Source: Chlamydiia bacterium (GTDB lineage Bacteria > Chlamydiota > Chlamydiia > Chlamydiales > 2-12-FULL-49-11). From it: DNA of 32,932 nt. Within the stretch, counting starts at the first letter, position 1, and each line of letters starts with the position of its first letter. Of the stretch, positions 31,338 through 32,932 are shown piece after piece. Made by a program: the position numbers and the translations under genes. Below the pieces are notes generated by a model. The model had not been told where the DNA came from. It searched no databases and saw nothing but the letters and a program-made list of their open reading frames with translations. The DNA is taken from positions 1 through 32,932 of the forward strand of contig JAJACI010000013.1 of NCBI GenBank assembly GCA_022601595.1, read 5' to 3'.

Positions 31338-31373
31338 AGACTCTGACAACCAATGTTTATCAGAGTCTCCTAA
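31338..31373. repeat. Minimal family 1 palindrome (solo hairpin)
   Basis: AGACTCTG (31338-31345) and CAGAGTCT (31361-31368) form a hairpin around ACAACCAATGTTTAT, followed by CCTAA. The arms match family 1 ends and the layout matches the solo copy at 7703-7748. It lies downstream of two convergent genes and could act as a terminator. Confidence 0.65.
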
Positions 31374-31426
31374 GTAAGATGCCGATGATTTTATTCAGCA
31401 CTCTTCTTGCTATTTTCCGTAGAAAC

Positions 31427-32542
31427 TTAGCTTGCAGCAGCAACTTCAGCTACTTTTGCTTTTGTATTCGTAACTTCAGCTTCAGCTTCTGTTTTTGTTT
31501 CTACCGCTTCTTCTTTTGGAGCTTTTGCCTTTTCTTCTTTAACTTTTGAAGGGAAAACTTCCTTTTTTCTTTTTTCATGTTCGATCAGTTTGCTCTGCAT
31601 TTGAAAAGGACCTAGAAGGTTTCTTAGTACAGGTTTAGTGTGATCAAGAGCAACATGATAATATTTTGGAGAAGGTTGGTCTGCAAGATTGCCATCTTTG
31701 TCTCTTTTGCTCACTATATATTGCTCAAGTCTTAGGTGTAACCAGAGTACACCGAGTCCATGTGTAGAAAAAGTAACCCAGTTTTGGTATTTAGGGTTAT
31801 TCAACTCTTTGCCCAAGAACTCAACACTTGCATCGACAAGCTCGGAGACCTTATATTTCCTTAAGAAATCTGCTACATGAGCAGCTTGTAGGCGACACGG
31901 AGTGAGATACATGGAACCTTTGTCTGGAGCGTTGGGAGAAACAAGTGTCCAACCTCTATGTGGAACCCATGTACTCTTATCTTTAGGTAAATGTTTACCG
32001 CGCTCGATTTCTCCACCTTCATATAGCTGTGTGAATACATGTGGTTGTATAGGTACCTGTGTAGCACTATCCTTTGTTTCCGGCTTTGTCTTCTCAATAG
32101 AGTTATGGTTGGATTCCTGTGCTATGTAGAAATTTATATCCGCTATTTTATTAATATTGAATGTATCATCTGGATTTTTCATGTTGCAAGGGTCGCTTCT
32201 CAAGTAAACAAAATGTCCTTGTTTAGCAATCGTTTGCATCATCATATACACCCAGCTCAATTTGGTCTTTAATATTACTTCTGCATCATGTGTAAGTGTT
32301 TGTGTGGTATAGACAACTTTTGCTTGCGGGGGTGTTGTCGTTTTACAACCTCCGCCACCATCGTTTTTTTTGGTAGGCGCTTGTGCTGCCGTTTTTTGTG
32401 TTGTCGGATTTTGTTGGGAGATCTCTTTGGGAGCGATTTCTACTCGATCTGTTAGTTTAACGCCACTAGAAGAAGGGGGTGGAGAGGAGGTTACTGGAGG
32501 AGTGGTTGCCCGCTCTGTGTTTGTTGTTACTGAATCAGCCAT
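31427..32542 (-). CDS. Low-complexity protein of unknown function, possible T3SS effector
   Basis: I recognise no family. The 371-residue protein has a Thr/Pro/Ser-rich, probably disordered N-terminus (residues 1-75, with TTPPVTSSPPPSSSG and GGGGCK). A globular middle (about 76-320, with many aromatic residues such as WVPHRGWTLV and VTFSTHGLGVLWLHLRL) follows. It ends in a Lys/Glu/Ala-rich tail (about 325-371). There is no signal peptide or membrane segment. A Ser/Thr/Pro-rich, unstructured start is common in type III secreted proteins, which makes this a candidate effector; that is inference. It has a good promoter (32583-32611) and AAAGGGAAAT before the ATG. It is divergent from parA. Confidence 0.7.
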   Translation of the reverse strand: MADSVTTNTERATTPPVTSSPPPSSSGVKLTDRVEIAPKEISQQNPTTQKTAAQAPTKKNDGGGGCKTTTPPQAKVVYTTQTLTHDAEVILKTKLSWVYMMMQTIAKQGHFVYLRSDPCNMKNPDDTFNINKIADINFYIAQESNHNSIEKTKPETKDSATQVPIQPHVFTQLYEGGEIERGKHLPKDKSTWVPHRGWTLVSPNAPDKGSMYLTPCRLQAAHVADFLRKYKVSELVDASVEFLGKELNNPKYQNWVTFSTHGLGVLWLHLRLEQYIVSKRDKDGNLADQPSPKYYHVALDHTKPVLRNLLGPFQMQSKLIEHEKRKKEVFPSKVKEEKAKAPKEEAVETKTEAEAEVTNTKAKVAEVAAAS

Positions 32543-32582
32543 AATATTTCCCTTTTGTTAATGTTTGTGAATGAATGCGTTA

Positions 32583-32611
32583 AGTTATCATTTAAAATTC
32601 TTTTCTGTCAA
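32583..32611 (-). promoter_or_regulatory. Predicted promoter of the low-complexity protein gene
   Basis: On the minus strand a perfect TTGACA (32611-32606) is followed after 17 bases by ATAACT (32588-32583). The ATG lies about 40 bases downstream. Confidence 0.5.
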
Positions 32612-32713
32612 ATTTTTCCTGTTTTTTTTATAGAAATAGTAAACATTACATTGCCCTTTCGTTTATACACCAAGGTAGTGCCGTTATTATTAGTAGAGTC
32701 TTTTGAAAAACTG

Positions 32714-32742
32714 TTGACCCAGTGCATAAAAAAATGTATGCT
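32714..32742 (+). promoter_or_regulatory. Predicted promoter of parA
   Basis: TTGACC (32714-32719) is followed after exactly 17 bases by TATGCT (32737-32742). The ATG at 32774 lies about 31 bases downstream. Confidence 0.55.
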
Positions 32743-32773
32743 ACGATTTTGATTTCTATAGACGGAGAAAGGT

Positions 32774-32932
32774 ATGCACACAATTGCTTGTTGCAGTTTT
32801 AAAGGCGGAACAGCCAAAACATCCACAGTGTTACACTTAGGTGTATTTTTAGCGAAAAAGTTTAACAAAAAAGTGTTGTTGATTGATTTTGATGCGCAGG
32901 CAAATTTAAGCACAGGTCTTGGTTTTAGTTCT
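32774..32932 (+). CDS. ParA/Soj-type partition ATPase, 5' part only
   Basis: The first 53 codons are present before the window ends. They contain the deviant Walker A motif FKGGTAKTST (about residues 9-18, with the signature lysine of the ParA/MinD class) and LLIDFDAQANLSTGLG, the family's Walker A' segment. ParA proteins drive segregation of plasmids or chromosomes; chlamydiae have both plasmid (pGP5-like) and chromosomal members. The visible part cannot tell which. GGAGAAAGG precedes the ATG. Confidence 0.88.
   Translation, partial: MHTIACCSFKGGTAKTSTVLHLGVFLAKKFNKKVLLIDFDAQANLSTGLGFSS

Noticed and set aside
31902-32561. Several plus-strand open frames antisense to the low-complexity gene
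   Set aside because: They arise from the biased composition of the coding strand; none has a start signal or known domain.
32608-32913. Minus-strand open frame overlapping the parA start
   Set aside because: The plus-strand frame has the ParA Walker motif, a ribosome-binding site and a promoter; the minus frame is its antisense.

Overview
The window looks like a chromosomal segment of a chlamydia-like obligate intracellular bacterium (phylum Chlamydiota). The inferred lineage is environmental, probably close to Simkaniaceae or Rhabdochlamydiaceae. The evidence is a chlamydial-type type III secretion block (sctJ, a CT560-like gene, sctL, sctR, sctS, sctT), an McsA/McsB pair, a complete sufBCDS operon, and six tandem MOMP-like porin genes of the kind reported as expanded in Simkania. 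The DNA is AT-rich. No rRNA, tRNA, CRISPR array or transposase gene was seen. The family-level placement is an inference from gene content only.

Layout. 1-968: mcsB (cut by the window edge) and mcsA, minus strand. 1105-2152: two overlapping genes for paralogous exported proteins; the second has a Lys/Cys-rich tail. 2161-2496: a nested pair of palindromic repeats. 2491-4567: a CPBP (CAAX-like) membrane protease and a signal-peptide-bearing GT10 fucosyltransferase-like enzyme. 4663-7685: a tightly overlapping dTDP-rhamnose operon (rmlC, rmlD, rmlB) ending in a kdsB-like CMP-sugar synthetase. 7767-8552: an Inc-like protein with a Tyr/Leu heptad repeat. 8628-13095: sufB, sufC, sufD, sufS under a good promoter. 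13129-13322: two possible tiny membrane proteins. 13389-14441: an outer-membrane barrel-like protein. 14529-21493: six MOMP-like porins. 21587-25952: the T3SS block. 26166-30089: five predicted exported enzymes (two SAM methyltransferase-like, one glycosyltransferase-like, two sulfotransferases). 30335-31180: a cytosolic methyltransferase. 31427-32542: a low-complexity, effector-like protein. 32774-end: the start of a ParA ATPase.

Three themes stand out. First, six predicted enzymes that need cytosolic or Golgi-type donors (PAPS, SAM, nucleotide sugars) carry N-terminal signal sequences. This is odd for a bacterium, but would make sense if they act in the host secretory system or on the bacterial surface; that interpretation is inference. 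Second, two families of transposase-less, MITE-like palindromic repeats fill the intergenic spaces, and at several sites the repeat end overlaps or supplies the stop codon of the neighbouring gene. Third, surface, secretion and candidate effector genes (T3SS, MOMP array, Inc-like protein, Lys/Cys-rich pair, low-complexity protein) lie among these repeats, while the housekeeping operons (suf, rml) are compact and repeat-free inside.
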